Below are positions 23,857 to 35,889 of a stretch of 64,000 nucleotides of DNA, in pieces. The stretch lies in assembly GCA_958298945.1 (NCBI GenBank), contig OY282605.1, forward strand, positions 10,563,811-10,627,810. Reading direction: 5' to 3'. This DNA is from Atherix ibis. Its lineage: Eukaryota > Arthropoda > Insecta > Diptera > Athericidae. A program made the position numbers and the translations under genes. Position 1 is the first letter of the stretch. Every line of letters begins with the position of its first letter. A model generated the notes under the pieces. It did no database searches. It saw only the letters and a list, made by a program, of their open reading frames with translations, and had not been told where the DNA came from.

Positions 23857-26180
23857 TTTGAGAAACGGCACCCATTCTAATTGAACAATAAATTTGCAAT
23901 AAATTCTTCTCGGTTTTATAGAGTTTCTCATAAGTGAATATATTTTTTTCCATGATTTTTTTTTCTTCTATAAAATCGAAACTTAATTCAAAATGGATCG
24001 ATAATGAAGAATATATCATTTAAAGTAACCAAAATCCGTCCATAATAGAGTACTTTTACCATTCATGGTAGGGTATTTTGAGCAAAAATTACATACATTC
24101 AATTTGTGCCTATAATCGTTTCAGGCTTTCTAAGCTTCTTTGGTTCACTTTCGTTTTTCGTTATCTTTCATCAAAATTAAATTTAAGCTTCTTATAAATA
24201 ATTGAATACGAATGATAAGATATGTGAAAAGCATACATGCTATAAATCCCAACAAGTTTCATTACATTGAAGATTTCCTTTTCTCCCAGCATTAATTGTC
24301 GATATTTTATTGTTTCAGTTACACCAGAACTGAAGCTTTCATATGATAAGATATTTAGTTAAGACTAAGCACGTTTTAGTTTAATTCATAAATTATTCAG
24401 CAAAAAAAAAAAAAAAAATTACTGCCTGAATGAATAAATCCTCCAATATTCGTTCATATACATCTATTTAAATATAGAGGCTTCTTTGTAAGGGTAGATC
24501 GCATGCAATAAACTTATTCAGAGAGTGCTAAGATCTAAAGTTGAACTCTTATTTCAATCCTTAAAGCTATAATCTTATTTCCCTACCCTAAGGCTATATA
24601 CTTATTAAGGAGTAGAAGAAGGATAATAATGGGGAAAAAATTGATAAATGATGACCAAGTTAAGGTGAAAACCGCTCAAGTTTTACATTTAATGAGGTAT
24701 GTAAGCTTAACAACCACAATGCAGATGGGGTGGACAATATAAAATCTTATTTTGATCAAAAAAAAAAATTTTTTTTTCGTTTTGTATTTTATTTTAATTT
24801 TGTTATTTTTCTATATTTTGTTTTTTATTTTTTTATTATCTAGAATTTATTAATGAGTTTTCGTTTAAGGTCTCTGATAAGAACAGATTATCACTTTAAC
24901 GCTTTCCTTAGTCGATGTAAGCCGATGTCTTGAGGAGGAAGACCTTCGCCATCACGGAAACAAAACGGAAGGGAACTGGTGAAAAATTAAAAAGGAACCT
25001 ATCCGCCTTGAAAGATAAGCTCACTAAGAATATTTTAATTACACCCCAGCCTCGGGCCAGGATTGGGGATTCTTCAAGAAGAAAAAGTTCCATCTATTAT
25101 GTGTACGATTGTATTCGTGACCAAAAAGGATATAATTTTTTTTCTTCATTTTTTCAAAGTTTTTTTTCTCTTCTCTTTAATATTACTTTAGTAAGAAATA
25201 AATCGGTCTAAGGGGAAAATCTTCTTAGTCAAGGATGAAATTTCTCTTCCCTAGTCGGCAGGCGAGTTAGGATGCTCCAAATACTTATAGAAATTGTTTC
25301 GAAGATAAAATTTTCCTCCAAACGAGATTGTATTTATGTGTGTGTGTGTGTTTGTGTATGGGCAGAATTGTATTCGATACCAAAAGCAGTTAATATTATT
25401 GTTGGCAGTTCGACCATTGCCGTTCTAGGAATACTTTTTCGATCTTTGTATCCCGAAACTCGAAGAAAACTTTGACTGAACTTTGGTAAGTGTTTCTTGT
25501 ATGTAACTGGAGAAAAGTTGTAATTTTTTGGCAAATGAACAGAAACGACTAATCAGAAAATTGGAAAAATATCAAACTGTTTAACGTAGGCAAGATTGTT
25601 TTATTGGTCAGGTGAGACTCCTTTCAATGTAAAACTTTTCTTCGACGCATAAAATTCTCTAAAAACTTTTTCTAGATTCACAAAAGTCGTATGCATATAC
25701 ACACAAAGACATATATTTAGTTTAAAGAATACTTAGAACTGTTTGATCCTTTTAGGTTTTTTTCTTCTTCTTCTACTCATATTATAAATAACAAAAGACA
25801 AGAACTTTAGAAAATTCCCAAAAGTCTTCAAATTTGAATAATTTTGTTGAAAGAGAAATTAACGCAAATATTATAATTTTCGCTCATCTTACATAAGATA
25901 ACATATTCAATTTCATCTTCAATTCAATATTATAATCTGAGAAAATGTTAGAATTTTCAAAGTTTTATAATTAATTTGTCTTTATTTATCTTTACTTATT
26001 AGTCTTAATAAAAAATAAAAATAAATAAATAATTTGAAGTGAATCCTTAAAATACTTTTAAACTCAGGTGGAGTGCTTATAATTTTATATTTAACTTTGA
26101 AATGATACTTTCATCATAAAAGTTGGAAATTATACATTTTTGAAGGCTTTTGGCAATTTTGATAAATTGTAATTTATTTA
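23857..26180. other. AT-rich DNA with one unrecognised basic ORF and a TG repeat
   Basis: The only less AT-rich part is around 24900-25110. There an open frame (24930-25211) encodes a lysine/arginine-rich N-terminal half that includes KRNLSALKDKLTKN and then degenerates into phenylalanine/serine-rich sequence. I do not recognise it, and it may be an element fragment. A short (TG)7 microsatellite lies at 25337-25350. Nothing else is supportable. Confidence 0.4.
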
Positions 26181-27295
26181 CCGGTGTATAAGCTTAAATC
26201 CGCTGTTTTTCAGTCAAAAAAAAATATGTTTTTTTCATAGAAAGCAAAAACAAATTTATTCAAAAAAATGTGTAGCATCATTAACTACACATTTTTCCCA
26301 ACCCTCGAAAATTTGTGGATACCACGCCAAAAAAATTCCTTCTCTTTCGAGACAAACCACTCATCAAGCCATTTTCGGACATCTTCGTAAGAATCGAAGT
26401 GCTGCTCAGTGAGCGCGTGGTCCATTGACGAAAACAGGTGGTAGTCGGAAGGGGTCAGGTCTGGTAAATAAGCGCGGTGCGTTAGTATCTCCCAGTTGAG
26501 TGTCTGCAAGTAGTTTTTGACGTGTGCGATGGTGTGTTGTCATGGAGGAAAATCAGCTTGTCATAATCCGTCCTTTTTTCACTCAGAGCACGGTGCAATT
26601 TGATCAGTTGTTGATGGTAGCGATGGGCATTGACAGTTTCATCAGCTTTCAACATCTCATAGTAGACGATACCCTGCTGATCCCAGCAAACGCACAGCAT
26701 CGTCTTCCGTACGAAGCAATTTGGACTTGGGGAAGATGTTGATGGTTGGCCGGGATCAACCCACGATTTCTTGCGTTTAGGATTCTCGAAATATATCCAC
26801 TTTTTATCGCCTATCACAATCCGATGCATGAACGACTTTCTTTTTTGTCTGACGAGCAAGATTTCACATGTGTTTTGGCGTCGCTCCATCTGCCTATCGT
26901 TCAATTCATGTGGCACCCATTTTCCGATATTTTCAATCTTCCCCATAGCACTTAGACGGATGAAAATGCGATTGGGTATCGTCTTTCTCCAAAAGAGCCT
27001 GCAATTGATGGTCCTCAACCTTCCTAGACCGATTTTCACGCTTCTTGTCTCACAAGTGAAAATTGCCGTCTTTGAACCGACGAAACCAATCTCGGCACGT
27101 TGTTTCCAATAAATCACTGTCACCATAGGCCTCCATAAACATTCGATGCGATTCGGCAGCCGATTTCTTCAAATTGGAGCAGAAAAGCAGAGCTTCCCGC
27201 ATATGCTCTTTTTCTGGCACTGATTAATGTTGACAGCTTAATACGCTCACTCACGCCATCTATGACCAAACAGGGGTTTAAGCTTATACACCTGG
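26181..27295 (-). mobile_element. Mos1-like mariner, inactive
   Basis: The most complete copy of the Mos1-like (mauritiana-type) family here. The terminal inverted repeats are CCGGTGTATAAGCTTAAATC at 26181 and, inverted, CCAGGTGTATAAGCTTAAAC ending at 27295. Their first bases, CCAGGTGTA, agree with those of the Drosophila Mos1 element. On the minus strand the transposase is readable in pieces. The N-terminal part NLKKSAAESHRM is near 27150-27190. ORF 27126-26482 holds KWVPHELNDRQMERRQNTCE, TGDEKWIYFENPKR (written IGDKKW here), and LIFLHDNTPSHT. The end, ORF 26509-26285, holds YLPDLTPSDYHLFSSM and WLDEWFVSKEKEF. The start codon region is deleted relative to the 39.4-kb copy, and at least two frameshifts are present. 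A TA precedes the left end, but the right flank reads AA, so the TA duplication is eroded. Confidence 0.92.
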
Positions 27296-27410
27296 AAAAT
27301 AAATGAACAATAATAAATTTTGTCTCTTTTATGAAAATATAATTTTAATAGCTAATTTTAATATAGATTTTTTTTAAAAGCATTCATTTGAAGTGGTCAA
27401 TTTTTATTAA

Positions 27411-27640
27411 TTAATTTTTCAACAATTTTTTTTTCAATTTTATACGCAGCTTCAGTTCCTCAATTAAAGTCTTTTGGAATTTATTAACAATACCAAGATG
27501 ATGTCCTTTTAAATGCGTTTTTATCTTGGACAACAAAACAAAAAATAAGACGGATTTAGATAAGATGAATTGAGTGGGTCTGAGGAACCCATTTGAGGCT
27601 TTAGCTAAGCCACACTTCCACAACAACAGCTGAAAAATTT
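27411..27640 (-). mobile_element. Mariner remnant, C-terminal (KGHHLG type)
   Basis: The minus-strand translation contains FFVLLSKIKTHLKGHHLG followed by QKTLIEELK. This corresponds to the CDFFLFPKIK...LKGHHLGT region just after the third catalytic aspartate of a mariner transposase. Related fragments occur at 44933-45140, 45300-45535, 47985-48190 and, more distantly, 43195-43470. No inverted repeats are recognisable. Confidence 0.65.
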
Positions 27641-27759
27641 TCCGGATTCGGCACAGATGAAATAAGAATCCAATTAAAAGGAATGTGAAAATAATGTCTT
27701 CTTTAGTGAGGCCTTTGACGTGCTAAGGTTGAACTTATTCCAGCTATTAACAGCCATAC

Positions 27760-28223
27760 ACACGTGTTTGTTTGGTTTGGAGGTCTTAATCCTTTAGAAG
27801 AAAAAGACATATTCTGAAGTAGAGGCGAGTGCACAACTGTTAATATTTTTAGTTAAATTTTGATAAATAAAAATTAAATCAGCAATTTTATGCCTATTTT
27901 CTAGTGAAGATATTCTCAGTAAATGAAGGCCGTAGACCATACACATAATCTATGGTGGTAAGCATATTGCAGATGTCTTAACACAATAAGGCAGCCAAAC
28001 CACAAGCTGCATATTCTAGACTATGTCTTACAAGAGTAAGTCTATACATCTGAACTAGAAAATTCCCTCTATCAATGCTTTATAAATTGTTTAATCAAAC
28101 TGCTTTTAGTAAGTCAAATTGTAGGTCTAATCAGAGGTAAACTGAAGTTTTTTATCAACCTAATTTTTAATTCTCCTTGATGTGGACTTGTTGAAGAATA
28201 TCCAATAAGTCCTATTAGTTGGG
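27760..28223 (-). mobile_element. LINE relic, left half of a head-to-head pair
   Basis: Minus-strand pieces match the end of a jockey/CR1-type reverse transcriptase: PTNRTY at the inverted-repeat arm, LVRHSLEYAACGLA near 27990-28040, and LENRHKIADLIFIYQNL near 27850-27905. The GVPQGS and FADD core is absent. It faces the plus-strand LINE fragment at 28262-28450, and the two share a palindromic junction. Confidence 0.55.
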
Positions 28224-28280
28224 AAAGACCTAAAAAAACTCACTTGTTGGTTAAGGGCTTACCCAACTAATAGGACTTAT
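28205..28280. repeat. Inverted repeat at LINE head-to-head junction, 19-bp perfect arms
   Basis: Arms 28205-28223 and 28262-28280 are perfect inverted copies around a 38-base spacer. Weaker complementarity continues outward for another 25 bp or so. Each arm encodes, on its own strand, the PTNRTY stretch that precedes the GVPQGS motif in a LINE reverse transcriptase. Confidence 0.85.
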
Positions 28281-28450
28281 CAGAGATTCTTCTCCAAGTC
28301 CACCAGGCGTTCCACAGGGTAGTCAACCCGGGCCGTTGCTATTCAATAGTCTGTCAGACGCTTTACTAAACGTTTTCATACCTTTTAATAAGTTTGAAGT
28401 AGTAAAACATATGAATTTCAATAGATAAGTTGTCGTCGATCTACAAGGCA
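28262..28450 (+). mobile_element. LINE relic, reverse transcriptase motif B
   Basis: The plus strand reads PPGVPQGSQPGPLLFN at 28296-28345, followed by an NVFIPFNKF stretch. This is the nucleotide-binding block B region of a jockey-like reverse transcriptase. It is short and disrupted and has no recognisable 3' end. Confidence 0.6.
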
Positions 28451-28577
28451 AAAAGCTTCGCTCATTGGGGAAAAACCCAAATATTTACATTGTAAATTTT
28501 CATTAATTTTGAGAGTTCTATAAAAGTTCAAATTTATTTTAACACTTTAGAACCATAAAATCTAAATAAAAATAATA

Positions 28578-29849
28578 CCAGGTATTGGAATTAATTCGTA
28601 GCGTTTTACAAAAGATGGCGTTAGCCAACTATCCATAGTCTCACACATACAAAAGTAAATATTCTCCCAGAAGCTACTGACATAACGCAACTTTTCCATT
28701 ATATGACATTTTGTTATAGTACGTATATCAGTAGCACTTGTTGCGCAGTGTCAAACATGTCGAAGTTCGAGCCTGAAAAATGGTTTTTGCGGGGAGTGTT
28801 ACTCCATTACTTCAACATAAAGAAAAGTGCCGCGGAAAGTCATCGTATTTTAGTGGATATCTACGGCGAACATGCTCTTGCTGAGCAAACTTGCAGAAAG
28901 TGGTTTGCGCGGTTGAAAAATGGAAATTTTGATTTGAAAGACATGGAACGTCCCGGACAGCCGAAAAAGTTCGAAGATGAAGATTTGGTGACGTTGCTCG
29001 ATGAAGACCCGTCCCAAACACTCCGGAGTTGTCCACATCGCTTGGAGTCACCTTTTCAAAAGCCATAGGAATGGTACAAAATAGGGAACGTGTGTTCCAC
29101 ATGAGTTGAAGCCAAGGGACGTCGAACGGCGTTTAGTCACCTGTGAGATTCTTCTCTAACGGCAGGCAAGGAAGGGATTTCTGCATCGAATCGTCACTGG
29201 TGACGAGAAGTGGGTACTCTACGACAATTCCAAACGCAGAAAATCGTGGGGCTTGCCCGGTCATGAATCGACATCGTCCCCCAGGTCGAATATTCATGGA
29301 AAGAAGATCTTACTGTGTATTTGGTGGGATCAGCTGGATGTTATTTATTATAAGCTCCTCCAACCGGGTGAAACCATCACTGGGGACGTATACAGACGAC
29401 AATTGATGCGTTTGAACAGAGCATTACTAGAAAAGCGGGCGCAACATAAAGATCGACACGACATAGTAATTTTGCTCCACGACAATGCAAGACCCCATAT
29501 TGCGAAAGTCGTGAAAACTTATTTAAATACGCTGAAATAGGAAGTTCTGCCTTACCCGCCATATTCACCAGACATTGCCCCATCTGATTATCATTTGTTT
29601 CGATCCATGGCGCATGGCTTGTCAGAGCAGCACTTCGATAACTACGAAATGATCAAAAATTGGATCGATTTTTTCATCGAATATAAAAAAGAAGAATTTT
29701 TTCGATGCGGTATCCGAGCATTACCAGAAAGATGGCACAAAGTAGTGGATAACGAAGGACAATACTTTGAATAACGCTTCTGTAATGATACTGTCATAAT
29801 AAACCACGAAACTTTGCAAAAAAACGCTACGAATTAATTACAACACCAA
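28578..29849 (+). mobile_element. Mariner element, mauritiana-like, TA-flanked
   Basis: A full-length element of about 1.27 kb. The left inverted repeat CCAGGTATTGGAATTAATTC starts at 28578 after TA. The right end carries the complementary block GAATTAATTACAACACC before AATA, so a TA lies at 29850-29851. The blocks AATTAATTCGTAGCGTTTT match on both ends, though the outermost bases have diverged. It contains the transposase pseudogene at 28757-29774. It is a different family from the Mos1-like copies and from the CGAGGGTCG family. Confidence 0.9.
28757..29774 (+). pseudogene. Mariner transposase pseudogene
   Basis: The start at ATG 28757 (MSKFEPEKWF) is chosen because it matches the usual mariner beginning. 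The first frame carries the helix-turn-helix half (FNIKKSAAESHRILVDIYGE, EQTCRKWFARLKNGNFDLKD) and breaks near 29020. Shifted frames carry KPRDVERRLVTCEILL, then RIVTGDEKWVLYDNSKRRKS and LLCIWWDQLDVIYYKLLQPG, then VILLHDNARPHIAK. After a TAG at 29538, in place of tryptophan, come YSPDIAPSDYHLFRSM and a normal end, GQYFE, at 29774. The catalytic triad is of DD34D type. The two or more frameshifts and the stop make it inactive. Confidence 0.9.
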
Positions 29850-31924
29850 TAAATATTATATATTTTTTTTTAAATAAACTTTTATTTAATTTTAATTATA
29901 ATTGATTCGTTTTCAGATAATTTTATTTCTTTCAATTAAAAAAAACACTTCGGAAAAGTACAAATTTTTCTAATTAAAAAATTTTAGAGAGAAAAAAAAA
30001 TCCCCATTCTAAAAAAATGATGACATTTTCTTTGAAATGAAAGTAAAAGTTATTTTTAAAAAAGAATTTTTTTTTCTAAAATAATAAATGTGAACCATTT
30101 TTTTTGCACATATACAATAATACACAAACTTATCTTTTGAATAAATCCACAAAATGCTTTATACTTTCAAAAGTAAAACAAAATTTTTCTATATTTACGA
30201 AAGTATTACTTTTATATTTATTCAATTTTTTCTTCTTCACTTTTTTCTTACCCCTATTCGAGTTTATAGTCATTTTAGTTTCCAAGCTCAGATAAGGATA
30301 ATTTTCACCTGAAACTTTTCTCACTGAATAATTCATTTGAAAAAATTTACCGCACATAACCATATACACGATTCATACTGGTAAAAAGAAGACACAAAAC
30401 TTTGAAAAACATGAAACCATCTGCAGGAACATTTACAATCGTTAAGTCCGACGAAAGAAGTGGCGGAAGCGGATTTTCCAAATGTGGCAAAAACACTACG
30501 ATGATGAATATTTAACGAGCCTTGAGCATTTATTTTTTTCTTCCATTTTTACTCCTGTCACTGTTTGTGTCAAAGATTCCGTTGAGAAAAAATATAAACT
30601 GTTCACAGGAAGGTATTAGCACAGCTCAAACTACCAATACAAGTAATTCATAAAAATAAAAGTTTGATTACGAATATTACTGACTTCCTCTTCTATTATA
30701 CGAGAGTACTTTTAAAGGCATTTCATGTCTAGTACTTATTCTGATGTACTTTTACATTAGAATTGAAACACTTGTTGATGTAAGAAAAAACTGAAGATAT
30801 TCTCAGCTCTTCCATAAAAATGTACTCATCTAGAAAAATTTCACTTACAAACTCAGTCGATACTTTCGTTCACGCAAGTCTATAATTTTATCAGACATTT
30901 CATTTACGTTCCTAACAATATCGTCGACAGCTTCTGTTTTTAGATCTAACGTCAAAAAAAAAAAAAAAATCTCAAAAATTGTTTAATGTAATTATTGAGG
31001 ATTGTCATGCTCGAGTTTAATGGAAAATATAAATAACCAAAGGACATGACTTGAATTTCAAAATGCTTCCCACCACCACACTACTAGTCCTTCTATACAG
31101 ATTGTCAAGTTATTTATTAAACTGGTTTATAGTCTCTCAAATATTGATCTTAATGAAGTCGTAAATTTCAACAACACGGCCATATACCGATTTGCATATT
31201 GACTGCTGTAGAGTAGATAAAATTTTTTAGCCAATATTTAGTTTTACTTGTTTATGATTGAAAAAAAACAATTTGCATTTCTTAAAAGCTTTTTCTTTCG
31301 AAAAACAAAAAAAAAAAAAAAACAAATTTATTTGCATCTAATTTTCCATAAAATATACTCGATCGAGAAAAAAGGCCACTTAACAGTAAATAAAATCAAA
31401 CCACAAATAAATTTTTTTTAGGTAAAAATATTTTCATGCTAAACAAAAGAAACAATTTTCACGATAAACGTATTATTAAACACGTTTTAATTAAAATTTT
31501 TATCGGTATTTTCATAAAGGTAACTTTAACTAATATTAAACGTTTACAAAATTTTTTTTAAAAAATTATGTTAGATAGAAATAAATACTAGACGATTAAC
31601 TAATGAAAATCGTTTAAAGAGACTTGGAAATTATGTACAAAAATAGAAATTTGCAAATAGCAACCCTTTGTGGTCTTGCATCAAAAATTTTCTCTTTCAA
31701 CAAAATTTTTCAACGTGAATTCTACCATTTTTCTATTTATTGTTCGATTATCTCCGGGAAATTGGTATAGGTTTTCTTTTTTAAATGCATTTACAGAAAA
31801 AAAAATCGGAAGTGGTTAAATCTGGGTAACTACGGCACCAATCGATATCACCACTTTTAAACATAATTCACTCAGGAAACATCGCTTGCAGAATTTTCAT
31901 TGAAGTGTGTTATGGTGTCTGACG
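29850..31924. other. AT-rich DNA, no gene recognised
   Basis: About 2 kb with long poly(A)/poly(T) runs and no readable element or gene. Open frames in it (for example 30104-30295 and its antisense) are short and of background composition. Confidence 0.45.
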
Positions 31925-32170
31925 TTTTTTTTTTTTTTTAAGTTTAGATTAATGAGGTACAGGGGGAGGAAACCTTCAAAAGGTACTCACCTGGAAGACC
32001 TTCTACCTGCCAGACGAGTTATGCGGGATTTTTACTTCGCTAAAACCTACCTGTACCTCTAACCTTGCTCCCGGAACGATGGTTCCCCGGCGGCACTCTT
32101 TGTAAATACTACTTAGCGGGGCGTTCTTATTTGATATTACTGCTGTCCCGATATTATGACGCCTCGCGGC

Positions 32171-34138
32171 CTATTCTTCGTACGTGGTCCGAAGATCCTT
32201 GATTAAAGATTCCGCGTACTCTGCAACTCTGTTCCAAGCCGATTGGCTCTTCAGCATGCACTCCACTATGTTTTCTGGACTGGTGGAACGGTGCAGATCT
32301 CTCTCTAGTTCTGCCCGTGCCCCCTCGTAGAAGGGGCATTGGAAGAACACGTGTTCTGCATCTTCGATCACATCGCGGCAATGATGACAGTTTGGGGAGT
32401 CAATTCTCTTGAATCTGTGCAAGTATGCCCGAAAGCATCCATGCCCAGTCAAGAGTTGGCTGATGTAATACCCGACTTCCCCGTGCACGCGAGTGACCCA
32501 TTTGGTGACATCTGGGATCAGCCGATGAGTCCACCGACCCTTCGTCGAGCTGTCCCATCTCTCTTGCCAGAGGCGAAGACTCTCGGGTATCTCATCTTCA
32601 CAGAGGACCTTTTGCCGCTTTTCCTTATTCCTACGGTGTTGGCGTTCACGCTCTCCTGCCAGGATGTCGATGGGTTGGTATAATACCACGACGTTGACCG
32701 CATCGTGTAAAACTGTTCGGTATGCTGACGCTACTCTGATCGCTGAGAGCCGCTGGACTGAAAACATTGTCTTGCGGTATGTTTTTTACTCTAGCGATTT
32801 CGCCCACACTGGTGCTCCGTATAGCAGGACGGAGGTAACTACAGTTGTCAGTAGTCGCCTTCGGATTTGCCTGGGGCCTCTGATATTGGGCATTATCCGC
32901 GAAAGTGCGCCCTGTACTGCTGATGCCTTTATGCTGACGCTGGAGATGTGCTCCTTGTAGTTGAATCTGGCATCCAAGACCACTCCTAGATACCGGATGT
33001 CGTAGTCGCCTGCTCTTATGATGATGGTCTCCATTTTCTTTCGGCTACTCACAAGGAGTGCCTCGGTGTTATTTTTCCTCCGGATGATGGTGGAGAATGC
33101 GGCTTCCAGTTCCTTACTCAAGTTGATGGCGTTTCTGAGAAGACGCCTTTTCTCTTCGTAGATCCATCTGAGTTCCTCTGTCGAGGCCCTGGCTCGCCTA
33201 CGAGCGCGCTGGTGTTGCCTTCTTGACTTAAGGCATGCTCGCCGGTGTAGGGCGATAGTCGGGCTCCACCAGTGGACTGATGCTCGGCCGTTGTTTGGGC
33301 GACTCCTTGGCATCGACGCATCGCTGGCTGCCACCAAGGTCGCTGCTACCTCTTCTGTGATGCCCTCGGCAGTTGTTGTCCGGGGCGCTGGTGATCCGCT
33401 CATCAGCGACCTGAAGGTGTCCACATCAAAGCATTTGCTGTTCCAGCCCACTGGCTGCGTCCTTTTGTGTCTCTGAAGCCACCCGCTTCTGGGACTGTTT
33501 TTGATTTCCCAGATTATAGCTTGATGGTCGCTATTTGTGAACTCTTCATCAACCTTCCATTTGCAGCCCCCTTTTTTTAGGACACTGCTAATGAACGTCA
33601 GGTCGATAATGGACTTTGCGGTAGGTGCTCGCAGTTCCCTCATCCATGAGAGTGAGGTTTAGTGTCGAGAAAGCCTCTTGCAGGTCTTCATCTCTTCTGT
33701 CCGTCTCACGGCTGCCCCATTCAATGGACCAAGCATTGAAGTCTCCGGCGATTATGACCGAGTCATATCTTCTCACGTCCTCTGCAAGAGTGTCCAGGAA
33801 GTCCTCGAACATGTCAATCGGAGCACTCGGTAGAGCATAGCAACTATACAGGTGCCTCCTCCTATCTTGGCCCTGACAAACCATGAGGTGGGGTTAGTTG
33901 GTAGCTGTTCTAAAGGCAGTCTACCGCATGCCCATATTGCTGCCTTTTTTGTTCTGTCTGAGACCCATGGTTGGGTGTCAAGGTCGTCATACTGCTCGCA
34001 CAGCATAGCCACGTCAACGTCCAGTTCTCTGACTCGCTGTGTCAGCAAGTCTTGGGCTGCCCTGCAGTGGTTGAGATTAAGTTGTAGCACTCTCATTTTC
34101 CGTACTCTGGACAGCTCTTCTGGTATGGTTACAGCCAC
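32171..34138 (-). pseudogene. R1-clade ORF2 (endonuclease and reverse transcriptase), deleted
   Basis: The endonuclease of the apurinic/apyrimidinic type begins with VLQLNLNHCRAAQDLL (about 34096). It continues with AMLCEQYD at the position of the catalytic glutamate, then VIIAGDFNAWSIEWGS (about 33730-33780) and, after frame changes, NSDHQAIIWEI near 33530. The linker runs to RRLLRNAINLSK and then jumps at about 33112 directly to ELEAAFSTIIRR, a piece that normally follows the FADD motif, so the whole catalytic core of the reverse transcriptase is missing. Smaller deletions remove the stretch before LLVSSRKK and a few residues before RYLGVVLD. The C-terminus (32171-32767) is intact and includes NCHHCRDVIEDAEHVFFQC. 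It is inactive by deletion. Confidence 0.9.
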
Positions 34139-34912
34139 TCTTTGGATCCTTCACCCTGCAGAGAATGCAGTTGGAAGGCTCCTTGCAGGTTGGTGCGTTG
34201 TGCCCTTCTTGTCCGCATCTAAAGCAGGTCTTGCTGCGGTCTACTCTCTTCCTGCAAACAAGAGCTTTGTGGCCAAAATGCCAGCACTTGAAGCATCTAC
34301 GTGGCGATATTTTCTCCCGGCTGCGCACTGTGCCCCAGCCTACTCTGATCTTACCAAGCATCGCCGCTTTCCTCGCGTGAACGGCCGGGAGGCAGACCAA
34401 CGCGATCTGCGTCGAGGCCCAGCTTTTTCTCAGGGATTTCACCGCATCGGTGGTGAGGTCCTTCAGGTTTGGGATATGATCTTTTAGTAGTTTAACTACC
34501 TCTTCTTTGATTCGTCCAAGTCCCTGACTTCTATTTCCAATTTCGGAATCCTCATCTCTACTGTCGCTTCTTCCTTAAGTGTCTCCCTAATGGTTGCCCG
34601 GTAGGTATCCATCTCCTTCTCTCCTGTTTTCCCAAACATAATCAGCAGATTGCCTCCTGCCGTCCGTCTGATTTTTTTGACTTTCTCCCCGATGTCTTTC
34701 AATGCGGGGTCTGCCTTCACCTTCTGTATTATGTCGGCGTACGTCGTTTCCTCCTGGGCCTTATGGACCACTAATCCGTTCGGCGGTAGTGGTTTCCTTC
34801 GAGCTTTTGCCGCGGATTTCTTTTTCTTCTTCTTTCTCCCTCTAGCTTGCTCCCATTGTTGTCCGTCAGGAACTACACCTGCAGTCCTTCCTGAGTGTTT
34901 TTGCCGAATCAC
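34080..34912 (-). pseudogene. R1-clade ORF1 (gag-like nucleic-acid-binding protein)
   Basis: ORF1 proteins of this clade package the element RNA. The N-terminal half (34496-34912) has a lysine/arginine-rich stretch (RGRKKKKKKSAAKARRK) and the conserved block KIRRTAGGNLLIMF. The second half (34077-34442) carries two perfect CX2CX4HX4C zinc knuckles, CFKCWHFGHKALVC and CFRCGQEGHNAPTC, followed by a partial third starting CILC. The halves are in different frames, with one base gained or lost near 34505. The end overlaps the start of ORF2 at about 34138, as is usual for the clade. Confidence 0.88.
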
Positions 34913-34990
34913 TTGTTACGTATCATGGTCTTATTGGAACCCCATGTCATCCATTCCCAATTGGTCTAATTTGTGGATCTGTAGCGTCTC

Positions 34991-35889
34991 TACCAATCAC
35001 CGTAATAGCATTTCCAGCAGCGTCCTTATAGAACTACGGACCAAAGATACCACAGGCCTGCACACGATTATGAAAAGATCGATCGTGAATTGTGTTCAGA
35101 TTTTCACGTTCTTAGAAGCGATTTAACGATCGGTCATCAATTATCTTTAGATTTTTATATCCTTAGAAGATTTTCATGTCCTTGAAAATTTGTTTATTCA
35201 TGAAACCAATTAAGCTAAAATGTACTTTTTCACTCATTATTAATTCCCGGTTAAATACAGGGTCTTATCCTTAGAAAGATTCAGTTAATGTGCGTGCTTC
35301 AAGGCCTAATGAAGGCTCCTGAACGTTCAGATACGGTTCCAAGCATTGCGGCCATTTTTTTTTGTTTATATATAAGGTCTCTGAAATAAAGAGCCACAAG
35401 CCATTCTGTAGCACCACGACCTTGACGGTCGCATAACGACTTAATAGTTTTTGTTTATTGGTATTACTAGCTGACCTAATGAAGCTTGTCGAACGTAACT
35501 TGGAAGGAGTAATAAGATATTTGTAAATTTTGTGGAGGATATTAGATTGTTTCAGAAAATTAAAAGTAATACTGGAGAAAGTAGTTATTGGGTCCAAGAA
35601 TCCCGCAACATAAGGTGTCCTACTCAAAAAGAAATTTTGATTAAGTAGTTTTTGTTTAGGTTATGAGAGATAGTAACTTGAACTCCACTGATGGGCCAGC
35701 TTATTTTCCCATATACGATCAAGGATCGCAGCCAATAATAATATGGGAGAAGGTATTCGCGCTTGGATATTGGAAAATTATTAAAATTATTTAAAAAATC
35801 TAAATTATTTCCGTCGAAAATACTGACCATGACATCAAAGCTCAAAAATCCAATGTATTGGGTTCTTAGCCAAAACTACTGTAAAATCT
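34991..35889. other. AT-rich DNA with a short dispersed repeat
   Basis: I see no gene. The 118-codon open frame at 35271-35627 (-) matches nothing I know. It overlaps a sequence repeated at 43502-43560: both read ATATATAAGGT, TCTGA, AGAGCCA and GCCATTCTGTAG in order (here 35369-35412). Confidence 0.45.

Larger units (their letters stand above)
31925..34990 (-). mobile_element. R1-clade LINE with deleted reverse transcriptase core
   Basis: A minus-strand non-LTR retrotransposon of the same family as 20606-22070, shown by the near-identical 3' UTR (GGTACAGG, CCCGGAACGATGGTTCCCCG) and C-terminus. From 5' to 3' it contains ORF1 (gag-like, 34080-34912), the ORF2 endonuclease, a truncated reverse transcriptase, the C-terminal cysteine/histidine domain, the 3' UTR (31941-32170), and a poly(A) tail seen as T at 31925-31939. 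The 5' border is uncertain. A helical stretch upstream of 34912 may extend ORF1 to about 35010. I could not find a convincing target-site duplication. GC content is far above the surroundings. Confidence 0.9.

Noticed and set aside
27760..28450. Twin-priming 5' inversion of a single LINE insertion
   Set aside because: Twin priming should join adjacent, non-overlapping parts of the RNA. Here both sides begin at the same codons (PTNRTY) and run downstream, so two overlapping copies or a fold-back fit better.
35271..35627. 118-codon open frame on the minus strand
   Set aside because: Part of it lies in a non-coding dispersed repeat also found at 43502-43560, and the protein resembles nothing known to me.
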